Shown: positions 32,557-41,925 of the stretch, in pieces | Layout: the number at the start of each line of letters is the position of its first letter | Numbering within the stretch: position 1 is the stretch's first letter | Assembly (NCBI RefSeq): GCF_900188485.1 | Contig: NZ_FZPH01000031.1 | Coordinates: 1 to 58,554, forward strand | Direction: 5' to 3' | Length of the DNA stretch: 58,554 nucleotides | Source of the DNA: Asanoa hainanensis | Lineage (GTDB): Bacteria; Actinomycetota; Actinomycetes; Mycobacteriales; Micromonosporaceae | The notes under the pieces: generated by a model | The model's database searches: none | The model's input: the letters and a program-made list of their open reading frames with translations, nothing else | Told to the model about the DNA's origin: nothing | Position numbers and translations under genes: made by a program

Positions 32557-33923
32557 CTCGTCAACATTCCTTCGCTTGTCATCCCGATGTGGAGGATTCG
32601 CTCTCCAAGACGGTACGGGGCATTTGCCGCCTCGGTTCCACCGGTCGGTAGATGAAGCGGGGTCGTTACCTTCCCCGCGGGAGCCATCGGGGGGGCGCCG
32701 TTGTTTTCCGTGCTGTTCTTTTGACTGAGCTGGTAGGAGATGACCCCGGCACAGATCAGCACCAACGCGCCGAGTATCACCGCCAACACGATCAGTAACC
32801 GCCGCCCTCCGCTGCTTGGCTCGGCGGCAGAGGGCACCGACGCGTAACCGTATCCTGCGGAAGCGGGAGGCCGGTTTGCCGGCACGCTCGGGTAGCCACC
32901 GCGCGCTGCCGGACTACTCACCACGGGTGACGAAGGTCGATGCGGCGGCGGGGCCGGGTTGCCACGCGGCGGGGTCGGCTTGACCGGGCCCGGCACGGTG
33001 GCCCGCCCGCTCGGTGCCAGCGCGGGCGAGGCGGGCGCGCCCGAGATCGGCCCGGCGGTCGGCGGGGCGGCCGGGGTGACGGGGCGGTGTGGCTGGGCCG
33101 GCGCCGCCAGGGTCGTCGCGGCCTGCCGGGACACGGCCGAGAACGCCGAGGCGGTGGGCCAGCGGGCGGTCGGGTCCTTGGCCATCGCGCGGTCGACGAT
33201 CGACCGGATCGCTGGCGGGATGTCACCCGGCAACGGGCGGGCGGTCTCCCGGACGTGCTTCATGGCGATCTCGAGCGGGTTGTCGCCCTCGAACGGGCGA
33301 CGCCCGGACAGGCACTGGTAGGCGACCACGCCCAGGGCGTACACGTCGGAGGACGGGGTGGCGATCGCACCCGCCGCCTGCTCCGGCGAGATGTAGGAGG
33401 CGGTGCCGAGCACCGAGCCGGCCGCGGTGAGCTGGCCGACGATCGCCGAGCGGGCGATGCCGAAGTCGGTCAGGACCAGCGTGCCGTTCGGTCGTACGAG
33501 CAGGTTGCCGGGCTTGACGTCGCGGTGGACGATGCCCTTCTCGTGCGCCGCCTGCAGTGCGTCGGCCGCCTGGGCGACCAGCGCCATCGTGCGGGCCGGG
33601 GTCAGCCGGCCGACCCGGCTCAGCGTGCGGGACAGCGCGTCGCCCTCGACATATTCCATGACCAGGAAGGCGATCTGCTGGTCGCTGCCGTAGTCGTAGA
33701 CGTCGACGACGCCCGGGTGGTTGATCGTCGCCATCGTGCGGGCCTCGCCCCGGAACCGCTCGGCGAAGCCCGGCTCGTCGAGCAGGGCGGGCAGCAGGAT
33801 CTTGACCGCGACCGTGCGGCCGAGCACCTCGTCGGTGCCGCGCCAGACGTCGCCCATGCCGCCGCCGGCGATGCGCTCGTCGAGGCGGTACCGGCCGCCG
33901 AGCATGACCCCGGGACTGATCAC
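32553..33923 (-). CDS. pknA: Ser/Thr protein kinase PknA
   Basis: 456 aa. Kinase domain: Gly loop IAGGGMGDVWRG, Lys41, HRD 133-135 (VHRDVKPGNL), DFG 153-155, SPEQAAG. A Pro/Ala-rich linker of about 100 residues follows (RPVTPAAPPTAGPIS), then one TM (RRLLIVLAVILGALVLICAG) and a short outside tail without PASTA domains. This is the PknA layout. It is transcribed with pbpA, rodA, pstP and fhaB upstream and pknB downstream, and overlaps pknB by 4 nt. Confidence 0.95.
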   Translation of the reverse strand: MISPGVMLGGRYRLDERIAGGGMGDVWRGTDEVLGRTVAVKILLPALLDEPGFAERFRGEARTMATINHPGVVDVYDYGSDQQIAFLVMEYVEGDALSRTLSRVGRLTPARTMALVAQAADALQAAHEKGIVHRDVKPGNLLVRPNGTLVLTDFGIARSAIVGQLTAAGSVLGTASYISPEQAAGAIATPSSDVYALGVVAYQCLSGRRPFEGDNPLEIAMKHVRETARPLPGDIPPAIRSIVDRAMAKDPTARWPTASAFSAVSRQAATTLAAPAQPHRPVTPAAPPTAGPISGAPASPALAPSGRATVPGPVKPTPPRGNPAPPPHRPSSPVVSSPAARGGYPSVPANRPPASAGYGYASVPSAAEPSSGGRRLLIVLAVILGALVLICAGVISYQLSQKNSTENNGAPPMAPAGKVTTPLHLPTGGTEAANAPYRLGERILHIGMTSEGMLTR

Positions 33924-33924
33924 C

Positions 33925-35430
33925 TCAGCTGCCCTCCGCGTCGGTGACCACCGCGCGCATGATCTGGCCGGCGATCCGGGCCGCCTCGCCGCTGCCGCCG
34001 CTGCCGGCCTCCTGGAGGAAGACGGCGACCGCGCTGACCGGCTGGCCGTCCTTCATCGCGAAGCCGATGAACCAGCCGTGGTCCTTGCGGTCCGGCGCGG
34101 ACTGGGCGGTGCCGGTCTTGCCACCGACCACGATGTTGTCGATCTGGGCGTTGCGGCCGGTGCCGTTCTCGACCACGTTGACCATCATGTCCTGCAGCTC
34201 ACGGGCCACCGCGCTGCTGACGACGGAGCCGTTGAGCTCCTTCGGCGTGGCCGTGTAGTGCGAGGTCGTGCGGTCGGGACCGAGCAGCTTCTGCACGAGG
34301 TAAGGCCGCATCTGCCGGCCGTTGTTGGCCACGGCGGCGGCGATCAGCGCACCCTGCAGCGGGGTCATCCGGACGTTGTTCTGGCCGATGCCGCTCTGCG
34401 CCAGCGCGGCCGGGTCGTCGCCGCCGTCCGGGTTCTTGATGTCGCCGGTCTCGCTCGTGGCGACCGGCAGGCCTTCGGCGTTGAGCCGCCCGCAGGTGAG
34501 GTCCGTCTGGCCGAAGCCGAACTTGCGCGCCTCGTCCTTGATCTTGTCGGCACCAAGTGCCACCGCGAGTTGGGCGAAGCCGGTGTTGCACGACTCGGTC
34601 AGCGCCTCACGCAGGGAGACCTGCGACTCGGGGCAGATCGACGCGGCCGCGTTGCGGATGTCGGTGCCGGACGTCGGCGCGCGGTAGACCGGGCCGGCCG
34701 GGATCTGGGTCTGCTGGGTGTAGCCGTTCTCCAGCGCCGCCGCGGCGTCGATCACCTTGAACGTCGAGCCGGGCGGGTACGTCTCGCTCAGCGCGCGGTT
34801 GATCAGCGGCTTGTCCGGGTCGCTGTCGAGCTTGTCGAAGGCCGCCTCGGCGGCGTTGGTGTCGTGGCTGACCAGCGGGTTCGGGTCAAAGCTCGGCATG
34901 GAGACGAGGGCCTGCACCGCGCCCGTGCGCGGGTTGATCGCCACCGCGGCGCCCTTGTCGGCGCCGACCCGGTTGTTGGTCATCTCCTTGAAGGCCGTCT
35001 CCTGCGCACGCTTGGAGAGGCTGAGCAGCACGCTGCCGCCCGGCGTCTTCTCGCCCGTCCACAGGTCGGAGATCCGGTCGGCGACCAGCGCGTCGGAGGT
35101 GCCGGCGAGGAACTCGTCCTCGCTGCGCTCGATGCCGGTGGCCGCGAGGTTGACCGGGTTGTAGCCGACGACGTGCGCGTACGCCTCGTCCGCCGGGTAC
35201 TGCCGGATGTACTTGAGCTCGCCGTCGGTCGGCTTGCTGGTGGCCAGCGCGGTGCGGCCGGCCTCGATCACGCCGCGCTCCCGCTCGTACTCCGCGATCT
35301 GCACCCGGCCGTTGTAGTCGCTGTTGCGGTATTCGTCCGCCTTGTAGGCCTGCACCCAGTTGAGGTTGGCGAAGAGCAGCGCGAAGAGAACCAGGACGAC
35401 GACGCCGACCCGGCGCAGTGGTGCGTTCAC
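33925..35430 (-). CDS. pbpA: Class B penicillin-binding protein PbpA
   Basis: 501 aa. One N-terminal membrane helix (VGVVVLVLFALLFANLNWVQ), a pedestal region and a transpeptidase domain with Ser222 (PPGSTFKVID, SxxK), SCN (280-282, LTESCNTGF) and KTG (GGKTGTAQS). It crosslinks peptidoglycan during polar or septal growth, working with the RodA glycosyltransferase encoded just upstream (4-nt overlap). Length fits the family. Confidence 0.96.
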   Translation of the reverse strand: MNAPLRRVGVVVLVLFALLFANLNWVQAYKADEYRNSDYNGRVQIAEYERERGVIEAGRTALATSKPTDGELKYIRQYPADEAYAHVVGYNPVNLAATGIERSEDEFLAGTSDALVADRISDLWTGEKTPGGSVLLSLSKRAQETAFKEMTNNRVGADKGAAVAINPRTGAVQALVSMPSFDPNPLVSHDTNAAEAAFDKLDSDPDKPLINRALSETYPPGSTFKVIDAAAALENGYTQQTQIPAGPVYRAPTSGTDIRNAAASICPESQVSLREALTESCNTGFAQLAVALGADKIKDEARKFGFGQTDLTCGRLNAEGLPVATSETGDIKNPDGGDDPAALAQSGIGQNNVRMTPLQGALIAAAVANNGRQMRPYLVQKLLGPDRTTSHYTATPKELNGSVVSSAVARELQDMMVNVVENGTGRNAQIDNIVVGGKTGTAQSAPDRKDHGWFIGFAMKDGQPVSAVAVFLQEAGSGGSGEAARIAGQIMRAVVTDAEGS

Positions 35431-36920
35431 GGCTTGATCACCTCCGTGGGTGCCCCGTGCAGTTGCGCGGGAGCACTCGCTGTCGCGCCGCTCGGTCGGG
35501 CCGAAGCCGACCCTTCGACCGGGCGCCGTGCGGCGTCGGAGACGCGCAGCAGCAGAGCGATCAGCATCCAGTTGGCCATCAGTGACGAGCCACCGGCGGA
35601 CAGGAATGGGGTGGTCTGGCCGGTCAGCGGGATCAACCGGCTGATTCCACCCACGATGACGAACACCTGCAGACCCAGCGTGAAGGCTAGGCCGCCGGCG
35701 AGCAGCTTGCCGAACGAGTCGCGCACCGCGAGACCGGCACGCAGGCCGCGCTGCACGATCAACAGGTAGACGATCAGCAGCGCGGAGAGCCCGAAGAGCC
35801 CGATCTCCTCGCCGAGCCCGGCGAAGATGAAGTCGTTGTGTACCTCAGGGATCTTGGTCGGCTGGCCGCCGCCCGGGCCGGTGCCGAACAGCCCGCCGCT
35901 GCCCAACCCGAGCAGCGACTGCACGAGTTGGTAACCGCGCTCGTACGGGTCGGAGAACGGGTCGAGCCAGATCTCGGCGCGCTGGTAGAAGTTGGCGAAC
36001 GGGCCGCCGACCGAGGCGCCCAGCAGGTACGCGGCGTATGCGCCACCGAAGAAGAGCAGCAGGCCGATGATCAGCCAGCTCACCCGCTCGGTGGCGATGT
36101 AGAGCGTGACCACGAACATGCCGAAGTAGAGCAGCGAGGTGCCGAGGTCCTTCTCGAAGACCAGGACCAGCAGACTGACCGCCCAGACCGCGAGCACCGG
36201 ACCCAGGTCGCGGCCGCGCGGGAAGTCGACGCCGAGCACCCGCCGGCTGGCCAGCGAGAGCACCTCGCGCTTGCGCACCAGGTAGTAGGCGAAGAAGGCG
36301 AGCAGGGCCAGCTTGGCGAACTCACCCGGCTGGATCTGGAAGCCGCCGATCCTGATCCACAGCTTGGCGCCGTTGATCTCGGAGAACCGCCCGGGCAGCA
36401 GGGCCGGGATCAACACCAGGACGATGCCGCCCAGGCCCAGCGTGTACGCGTACCGCGAGATCGCCCGGTGGTCCTTGACCACGAGCAACACGATCGCGGC
36501 GAACACGACCGCGATCAGCGTCCAGGCGAGCTGGCGGCCACCCGTGCCCGCGAAGATCGGGTAGGTGAGCCGCTCGGCGGCCGGCGCCTCGGCCAGGTCC
36601 AGCCGGCGCAGGAACGCCACGCCGATCCCGTTGAGCAGGGCGACGGCCGGGATGAGCGCCGGGTCGGCGTACGGCGCCGTGTAGCGCACCACCAGGTGCA
36701 GGCCGAGGAACAGCGCGCTGAGGATCGCCGCCGGCACCCAGAAGTTGCCGGTGATCGTGTCGAACATGGTGAGCTGGATGGTCGCGCTGTAAGCCGCGAC
36801 CAGCGCCATCGCAAAGCCGAGCAGAGCCAGCTCGGCATTGCGACGGGTCTGGACGTCACGGACGCGCGGAAGCTCACCCGTCGCCGCGGGTGTGTTGATC
36901 GAACCGGCCTGCGAACTCAC
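35427..36920 (-). CDS. rodA: RodA/FtsW-type SEDS peptidoglycan glycosyltransferase
   Basis: 497 aa with about 12 predicted membrane helices. Conserved SEDS parts: SEINGAKLWIRIGGFQIQPG with EFAKLALL, VFEKDLGTSLLYFGMFVVTL, and QSLLGLGSGGLFGTGPGGGQ, then VHNDFIFAGLGEEIGLFG. It polymerises lipid II glycan strands together with PbpA. It overlaps pbpA by 4 nt. The C-terminus is a cytoplasmic Ala/Ser-rich tail. Confidence 0.96.
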   Translation of the reverse strand: MSSQAGSINTPAATGELPRVRDVQTRRNAELALLGFAMALVAAYSATIQLTMFDTITGNFWVPAAILSALFLGLHLVVRYTAPYADPALIPAVALLNGIGVAFLRRLDLAEAPAAERLTYPIFAGTGGRQLAWTLIAVVFAAIVLLVVKDHRAISRYAYTLGLGGIVLVLIPALLPGRFSEINGAKLWIRIGGFQIQPGEFAKLALLAFFAYYLVRKREVLSLASRRVLGVDFPRGRDLGPVLAVWAVSLLVLVFEKDLGTSLLYFGMFVVTLYIATERVSWLIIGLLLFFGGAYAAYLLGASVGGPFANFYQRAEIWLDPFSDPYERGYQLVQSLLGLGSGGLFGTGPGGGQPTKIPEVHNDFIFAGLGEEIGLFGLSALLIVYLLIVQRGLRAGLAVRDSFGKLLAGGLAFTLGLQVFVIVGGISRLIPLTGQTTPFLSAGGSSLMANWMLIALLLRVSDAARRPVEGSASARPSGATASAPAQLHGAPTEVIKP

Positions 36921-36924
36921 GATG

Positions 36925-38370
36925 TCAGTTCGACGGCCGGCAGTCCGCCGGATCGATGACCGGTGGGACGGTGTCGGTCGGCGTCCCGTCAGGCACCGCG
37001 GTGGCTGAGCCGATGCTGCTCGGCGGCGTGCTCGTCGGAGCCGTCGCGCCGACCGTCGGGCTGGCCGGCGGCACCGTCGGCGTGTTCAGCTGCTCACCCG
37101 CGGTGTTCGCGGGCGGGCAGGCCGGCTTGAGGTTGGGGTTGGTCGGGTCGTCGGTCGTCAGCTCCGCCAGCCGGCGCTGCGCGTCGGCTTCGCTGTTGGC
37201 CTGGATGCCCTGCTTGACCCGCTCCTGCGCGACCGAGGTGAGCTCGTCGAGGCTGGTGGCGCTCGTCGACTGCACGCTCGACAGGTCGACGCCCGCGATC
37301 TGGCCCGGCACGCCGCGGAACACGGCGAGCTGGCCCTCCTCGGTGGCACCGACGTAGAACTGCTGCTGGGTGACCCGCCAGCCGGCCCAGAGGCCGCCGC
37401 CGAGGATGATCAGCAGCACGCCGAGCAGCACCGCCGTGCGCACCGGCCGCCGGCGACGCCGTTCGCCGTCGTCTTCGTGTGCGCCGCCGCGACCGTTGGC
37501 CTCGGCGGGCAGGTTCTGGTCGGGCACCGCCGCGCGGGGCGCGGAGAGGGCCGCCGAGGCGCGCGCGGCGGGCGTGTCGGCGCCGGCCGAGGTCGCGTTG
37601 CCCCGGTCGCGGGCCGCCGCACCGCCGACGATCGGCGCCTGCTCGACGATGTCCTGGTCGGTCGCGTCCGCGACGACCACGGTGATGTTGTCGGGGCCAC
37701 CGCCGCGCAGCGCGAGCGCGACCAGCCGTTCGACGCACTGCTGCGGGTCGACGAAGTCGCGCAACGACTCGGCGATCGTCTCGGCGCTGACCACGCCGGA
37801 GAGCCCGTCGCTGCAGATCAGGTAGCGATCGCCGCGCAGCACCTGCCGGACGGAGTATTCAGGGTCGATGTCGCGGCCGTCGAGCGCGCGGGTGAGCAAC
37901 GACCGCTGCGGGTGGCTGCTCGCCTCCTCGGCGCTGATCCGGCCCTCGTCGACGAGCATCTGAACGTACGTGTCGTCCTTGGTGATCTGCGCGAACTCGC
38001 CGTCGCGGAGCATGTAGGCGCGCGAGTCACCGATGTGCACCATGCCGATCTTGCTGCCCGAGAACAGGATGGCGGTGAGCGTGGTGCCCATGCCCTCGAG
38101 CTGCGGGTTGGCATCGACGGTGTCGCGCAGTTGTTGGTTGGCGGTATCGACAGCCGTGCGCAGCGCGTCGACGAGGGCGTCACCTGGGACGTCCTCGTCG
38201 AGCGGGGCCATGGCTCCGATGACGATGTTGCTCGCGACGTCACCGGCGGCCATGCCGCCCATGCCGTCGGCAACGGCGAGCAGCCGCGGTCCGGCGTAGA
38301 CGGAGTCTTGATTTCCGTCCCGGATCAGACCGCGGTCACTGCGGGCCGCGTAACGCAGTGTCAGTGTCAT
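36925..38370 (-). CDS. pstP: PP2C-type Ser/Thr protein phosphatase PstP
   Basis: 481 aa. PP2C catalytic domain 1-235: RSDRGLIRDGNQDSVYAG, LLAVADGMGGMAAGDVASN, VHIGDSRAYMLRDGE, RYLICSDGLSGVV and GGGPDNITVVVAD, with all metal-binding Asp residues. A basic stretch (DGERRRRRPVRT), one membrane helix (AVLLGVLLIILGGGLWAGW) and an extracytoplasmic Pro/Thr-rich tail follow. It removes phosphates placed by PknA/PknB. Four-nt overlap with fhaB; rodA follows after 4 nt. Confidence 0.97.
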   Translation of the reverse strand: MTLTLRYAARSDRGLIRDGNQDSVYAGPRLLAVADGMGGMAAGDVASNIVIGAMAPLDEDVPGDALVDALRTAVDTANQQLRDTVDANPQLEGMGTTLTAILFSGSKIGMVHIGDSRAYMLRDGEFAQITKDDTYVQMLVDEGRISAEEASSHPQRSLLTRALDGRDIDPEYSVRQVLRGDRYLICSDGLSGVVSAETIAESLRDFVDPQQCVERLVALALRGGGPDNITVVVADATDQDIVEQAPIVGGAAARDRGNATSAGADTPAARASAALSAPRAAVPDQNLPAEANGRGGAHEDDGERRRRRPVRTAVLLGVLLIILGGGLWAGWRVTQQQFYVGATEEGQLAVFRGVPGQIAGVDLSSVQSTSATSLDELTSVAQERVKQGIQANSEADAQRRLAELTTDDPTNPNLKPACPPANTAGEQLNTPTVPPASPTVGATAPTSTPPSSIGSATAVPDGTPTDTVPPVIDPADCRPSN

Positions 38371-38852
38371 GGCCGTAACTCGAGTGAAGTGCGGCCGATA
38401 CGGATCGGCACGCCGAGGGGGACGGGGGTCGGTCCGGTGACCTTAGCGCGATCGAGATACGTCCCGTTCGTCGAGCCCAGGTCTTCCACGAACCACTGCC
38501 CTGACCTGGGAACAAGCCGGGCGTGACGCGCCGACGCGTAATCGTCGGTGATCACCAGTGTCGAGTCCTCGGCGCGGCCGATCGTAATCTGGCCATCACC
38601 GAGCGTGATTCGCGTGCCGGCGAGCTGACCCGCGGTCACCACCAGTTGGTGAGCCGCGCGGCCCCGCTTCACCTTGGCCGGCCGCGTTTGACCGGTCGAC
38701 GCACCCACCCCCCGTGGTGCGGCGACCAGCCTGCTGGATCGGGCCCCGGCGAAGAGGTCACGCCGGATCACACCCACGACTGTGAACACGAAGATCCACA
38801 GCAGAATGAGGAATCCGATCCGGGCGACTTCGACGACGAAATCTCCGGCCAA
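38367..38852 (-). CDS. fhaB: FHA-domain protein FhaB (FipA)
   Basis: 161 aa. An N-terminal membrane anchor (VARIGFLILLWIFVFTVVGV) is followed by a linker and a C-terminal FHA domain (ITIGRAEDSTLVITDDYASA, RHARLVPRSGQWFVEDLGST, NGTYLD). Binds phosphothreonine with hydrophobic or acidic +3 residues. In mycobacteria FipA links FtsZ and FtsQ in a kinase-dependent way. Gene order fhaA-fhaB-pstP is conserved; overlaps pstP by 4 nt. Confidence 0.95.
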   Translation of the reverse strand: MAGDFVVEVARIGFLILLWIFVFTVVGVIRRDLFAGARSSRLVAAPRGVGASTGQTRPAKVKRGRAAHQLVVTAGQLAGTRITLGDGQITIGRAEDSTLVITDDYASARHARLVPRSGQWFVEDLGSTNGTYLDRAKVTGPTPVPLGVPIRIGRTSLELRP

Positions 38853-38856
38853 CGGG

Positions 38857-39633
38857 CTAACCGTCCACGCGGAACGTCAGCGTCGTCGTGCCGAGCTGGA
38901 TCATGTCGCCGGGGTTGAGCGCCACGGCCGAGACGCGCTGGCCGTTGACCATCGTGCCGTTGGTCGAGCCGAGGTCCGTGAGGACGACCTGCGCACCGTC
39001 GAAGTCGAGCCGGGCGTGTCGCCGCGAGATCCCGACGTCGGGGAGGCGCAGGTTGGCCTGGTCGCCCCGGCCGATCACGGTCGAGCCCATCTGCAGCGGG
39101 TACGTCCGGCCATCGCCGGAGACCAGCCGGATGTTGCGCCCGCCCGCGCCGCCACCACCGCCGTGCATCGGGGGCTGCCCGTAGCCCTGGTCGTAGGGCT
39201 GCTGATAGCCGCCCCCGCCACCCTGCTGGTCGTAGCCCTGCTGCACCGGGGCGACGTCGCCGCCGGTGTAGACCTCGGCCGTGACCCGGAACATGCCCGT
39301 GTCGAGGCCGTCGCCACGCTCGATCTCGACGATCACGTCGCCGTAGACCGTCCACGCCTGCTCACCGATGAACTCAGCCTGAGACTGCGCGAGTTCCTGG
39401 GCGAGCGCGGCCGCGTACGGCGCGAGCCGGCTGTGGTCATAGGGAGATAGGTCAATCACGTAGCGGTTCGGCACCAGAGTCCGCCCGCCGGCCAGGATAG
39501 CCTTGTGCGCCTCCGCCTCCCGCTGCATGGCGTTGAGGATCTCCACAGGGTGGACGACCCCCTTGAACACCTTGGCGAAGGCCCCTTCGACCAGGCCTTC
39601 CAAACGCTTCTCGAAGCGTTGCAGCACGCTCAC
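38857..39633 (-). CDS. fhaA: FHA-domain protein FhaA
   Basis: 258 aa. The start is GTG 39633, because it has GAGGAGGAG a few nt upstream and gives the family N-terminus VSVLQRFEKRLEGLVEGAF; an ATG 27 nt further up would add MASEPEEEP. Residues 1-125 form the FhaA N-terminal (DUF3662) domain, then a Tyr/Gly/Gln-rich linker (QQGYDQQGGGGGYQQPYDQG) and a C-terminal FHA domain (VIGRGDQANLRLPDVGISRR, HARLDFDG, LTDLGSTNGTMVNG). In mycobacteria FhaA binds phospho-MviN/CwlM and tunes lipid II flipping and wall synthesis. First gene of the operon. Confidence 0.95.
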   Translation of the reverse strand: MSVLQRFEKRLEGLVEGAFAKVFKGVVHPVEILNAMQREAEAHKAILAGGRTLVPNRYVIDLSPYDHSRLAPYAAALAQELAQSQAEFIGEQAWTVYGDVIVEIERGDGLDTGMFRVTAEVYTGGDVAPVQQGYDQQGGGGGYQQPYDQGYGQPPMHGGGGGAGGRNIRLVSGDGRTYPLQMGSTVIGRGDQANLRLPDVGISRRHARLDFDGAQVVLTDLGSTNGTMVNGQRVSAVALNPGDMIQLGTTTLTFRVDG

Positions 39634-39885
39634 CGGCTCCTCCTCGGGTTCCGAGGCCATGATGGTATCCGGCCGGGGCACATGCAGTCCGCATGGCGAC
39701 CGACCGACTGTCAGCGCCGGTCTCCGTGGAGCGCCGTGGGAGCGCTGCCGCGCGTGGCGTCTGGGGAGACCGAGCCCGCCACCGGAGTGGCGGGCAACGC
39801 CGTGTTAGTCTTCCCAGGCGCCGCGAGCGGCAACCGCCCACGGCCACCGGCATGGATAGCGTAATATGTGCCGGCAGCTGTTCCC

Positions 39886-39971
39886 GGGGAAGTGGCGGAA
39901 TGGCAGACGCGCACGGTTCAGGTCCGTGTGCCCGAAAGGGCGTGGGGGTTCAACTCCCCCCTTCCCCACCA
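39886..39971 (+). tRNA. tRNA-Leu (anticodon CAG)
   Basis: Starts GGGGAAGTGGCGGAATGGC and has a long variable arm (GCCCGAAAGGGC), T arm GGGGGTTCAACTCCCCC and acceptor CTTCCCC-A-CCA. The anticodon loop TTCAGGT lies between CACGG and CCGTG, giving CAG. The 86-nt length and class II structure confirm tRNA-Leu. Located between the fhaA promoter region and the epimerase gene. Confidence 0.96.
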
Positions 39972-39973
39972 TG

Positions 39974-40008
39974 ACGTTAAGGCTCCGCGACTCGCGGAGC
40001 CTTAACGT
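39974..40008 (+). terminator. Terminator hairpin after tRNA-Leu
   Basis: ACGTTAAGGCTCCGCG (39974-39989) and CGCGGAGCCTTAACGT (39993-40008) form a perfect 16-bp stem with a 3-nt loop, 2 nt after the tRNA CCA end. There is no long U tract, but the stem is very strong. Confidence 0.8.
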
Positions 40009-40048
40009 TATGCACCCCTGATTGCCGAGCAGCACCTGGAGTTGAGGC

Positions 40049-41122
40049 GTGTCCGTCGCGTTGGTCACCGGTTCCGGAGGCTTGATCGGCTCGGAGGCCA
40101 CCCGGCATTTCGCCGGCCTGGGCCTCGACGTCGTTGGCATCGACAACGACATGCGGCGCTACTTCTACGGCGAAGACGGCTCGACCGCCTGGAGTGTCGC
40201 GAGCCTCGGCAAGGACCTCGGCGGTGCGTACACCCACTACGAGACCGACATCCGGGACCGGGCCGGGCTCGAGCAGATCTTCAAGAAATACGGCTCCGAC
40301 ATCGCCGTGGTGATCCACACCGCCGGTCAGCCCTCGCACGACTGGGCCGCCAAGGAGCCGTTCACCGACTTCGACGTCAACGCCGTCGGCACCCTCAATG
40401 TGCTGGAGAACACGCGCGCCCACGCGATCGAGGCGCCGTTCATCTTCTGCTCGACCAACAAGGTCTACGGCGACCGGCCCAACAGCCTGCCGCTGGTCGA
40501 GCTCGAAACTCGTTATGAAATCGCGTCCGACCACGCGTACGCGGACGGCGTGACCGAGGACATGTCGATCGACGACTCCATGCACTCGATCTTCGGGGTC
40601 AGCAAGGTCGCCGGCGACGTGATGGTCCAGGAATACGGTCGCTACTTCGGCATGAAGACGGCCGCGTTCCGGGGCGGCACGCTGACCGGCCCGGCGCACT
40701 CGGCGGCCGAGCTCCACGGCTTCCTCGGCTACGTGATGCGCTGCGTGATGGAGGAGCGCACCTACAACCTCTTCGGCTACAAGGGCAAGATGGTCCGCGA
40801 CGCCATCCACTCCCACGACGTGCTGACGGCGTTCGAGGCGTTCTTCCGTGCACCGCGCTCCGGTCAGATCTACAACCTGGGCGGCGGCCGCCACTCCAAC
40901 ACCTCGCACATCGAGGCGTTCGCGATCGCCAAGGAGATCTCCGGCCGGGAGCCGAAGATCAACTACGTCGAGCAGGCCCGGATGGGCGACCACCAGTGGT
41001 GGATCAGCAGCATGGCCCGCTTCCAGGAGCACTACCCCGACTGGAAGCAGACGTACGACGTGCCGATGATCCTGCGCGAGATCCACGACGCGAACGTCGA
41101 CCGCTGGGTGCCCGGGTCGTGA
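40049..41122 (+). CDS. NAD-dependent epimerase/dehydratase (CDP-paratose 2-epimerase-like)
   Basis: 357 aa extended SDR. N-terminal NAD-binding VALVTGSGGLIGSEATRHFA, NDMRRYFYGEDGSTAW, catalytic region FIFCSTNKVYGDRPNSLPLV, and the distal IYNLGGGRHSNTSHIEAFAI. The STNKVYGDRPN segment, with Thr and Tyr near NAD and the Lys in SKVAGDVM, resembles CDP-paratose/tyvelose epimerases. It acts on a nucleotide sugar in the cytoplasm. GTG 40049. Coupled to a glycosyltransferase gene (GTGA overlap), suggesting a shared glycan pathway. Confidence 0.85.
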   Translation: MSVALVTGSGGLIGSEATRHFAGLGLDVVGIDNDMRRYFYGEDGSTAWSVASLGKDLGGAYTHYETDIRDRAGLEQIFKKYGSDIAVVIHTAGQPSHDWAAKEPFTDFDVNAVGTLNVLENTRAHAIEAPFIFCSTNKVYGDRPNSLPLVELETRYEIASDHAYADGVTEDMSIDDSMHSIFGVSKVAGDVMVQEYGRYFGMKTAAFRGGTLTGPAHSAAELHGFLGYVMRCVMEERTYNLFGYKGKMVRDAIHSHDVLTAFEAFFRAPRSGQIYNLGGGRHSNTSHIEAFAIAKEISGREPKINYVEQARMGDHQWWISSMARFQEHYPDWKQTYDVPMILREIHDANVDRWVPGS

Positions 41123-41925
41123 TCGACAAGGGCCGGCACAGCGTCCTCGGCGTCCTGGTCGACGCCGTCGACTATGAGACCGCGACCGCCCGCGTGATCG
41201 AGGCGGCGCACGAACGCCGGCCCATGGCGCTGACCGCGCTGGCCGTGCACGGCGTGATGACCGGCGTGCTCGACCCGCCGCACAACGCCCGGCTCAACTC
41301 GTTCGACGTGGTCACCCCCGACGGGCAGCCCGTGCGCTGGGGGCTCAACCTGCTGCACCGCGCCGGCCTGACCGACCGGGTCTACGGCCCGACGCTGACC
41401 CTGCGGGTGCTGGAGCGCTGTGCAGCCGAAGGGCTGCCGGTCTACCTCTACGGCTCGACCGACGAGACGCTCGCCCGCCTGGTCCCCGCGCTGGAGAAGA
41501 TGTTCCCGGCGCTCAAGTTCGCCGGCGCCGAGCAGTCGAAGTTCCGGCTGGCCCGACCCGGCGAGGCCGTCGAGATCGCCGACCGGATCCGGGCGTCCGG
41601 CGCCCGGGTCGTGCTGGTCGGGCTCGGCTGCCCGCGACAGGAGATCTTCGCGTACGCGATGCGCCCCCTGCTCGACATGCCCCAGCTCGCCGTCGGCGCG
41701 GCCTTCGACTACCACGCCGGGCTGCTCCGCAAGCCGCCGGCGTGGATGCAGCGGGCCGCCCTGGAGTGGCTGTGGCGGCTCGGCCTCGAACCGCGCCGGC
41801 TGTGGCGCCGCTACGTGATCCTCAACCCGGCGTACCTCAGCCGGCTCTTCGCCCAGAAGCTCGGCATATGGAAAGCGACCCCGCCGCCACCGGCGACGGA
41901 GCCGCTCTCCGACTTCCCTGTCTAG
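41119..41925 (+). CDS. WecG/TagA/CpsF-family glycosyltransferase
   Basis: 268 aa. GTG 41119 overlaps the epimerase stop. The family core is visible: VTPDGQPVRWGLNLLHRAGL, DRVYGPTLTLRVLERCAAEG, VYLYGSTDETLARLVPALEK, VVLVGLGCPRQEIFAYAMRP and VGAAFDYHAGLLRKPPAWMQ. Enzymes of this family add ManNAcA or ManNAc to a lipid-linked sugar. Here it probably follows the epimerase in making a cell-surface polymer. Convergent with a subtilisin gene; the two stops overlap at 41922-41925. Confidence 0.9.
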   Translation: MIDKGRHSVLGVLVDAVDYETATARVIEAAHERRPMALTALAVHGVMTGVLDPPHNARLNSFDVVTPDGQPVRWGLNLLHRAGLTDRVYGPTLTLRVLERCAAEGLPVYLYGSTDETLARLVPALEKMFPALKFAGAEQSKFRLARPGEAVEIADRIRASGARVVLVGLGCPRQEIFAYAMRPLLDMPQLAVGAAFDYHAGLLRKPPAWMQRAALEWLWRLGLEPRRLWRRYVILNPAYLSRLFAQKLGIWKATPPPPATEPLSDFPV

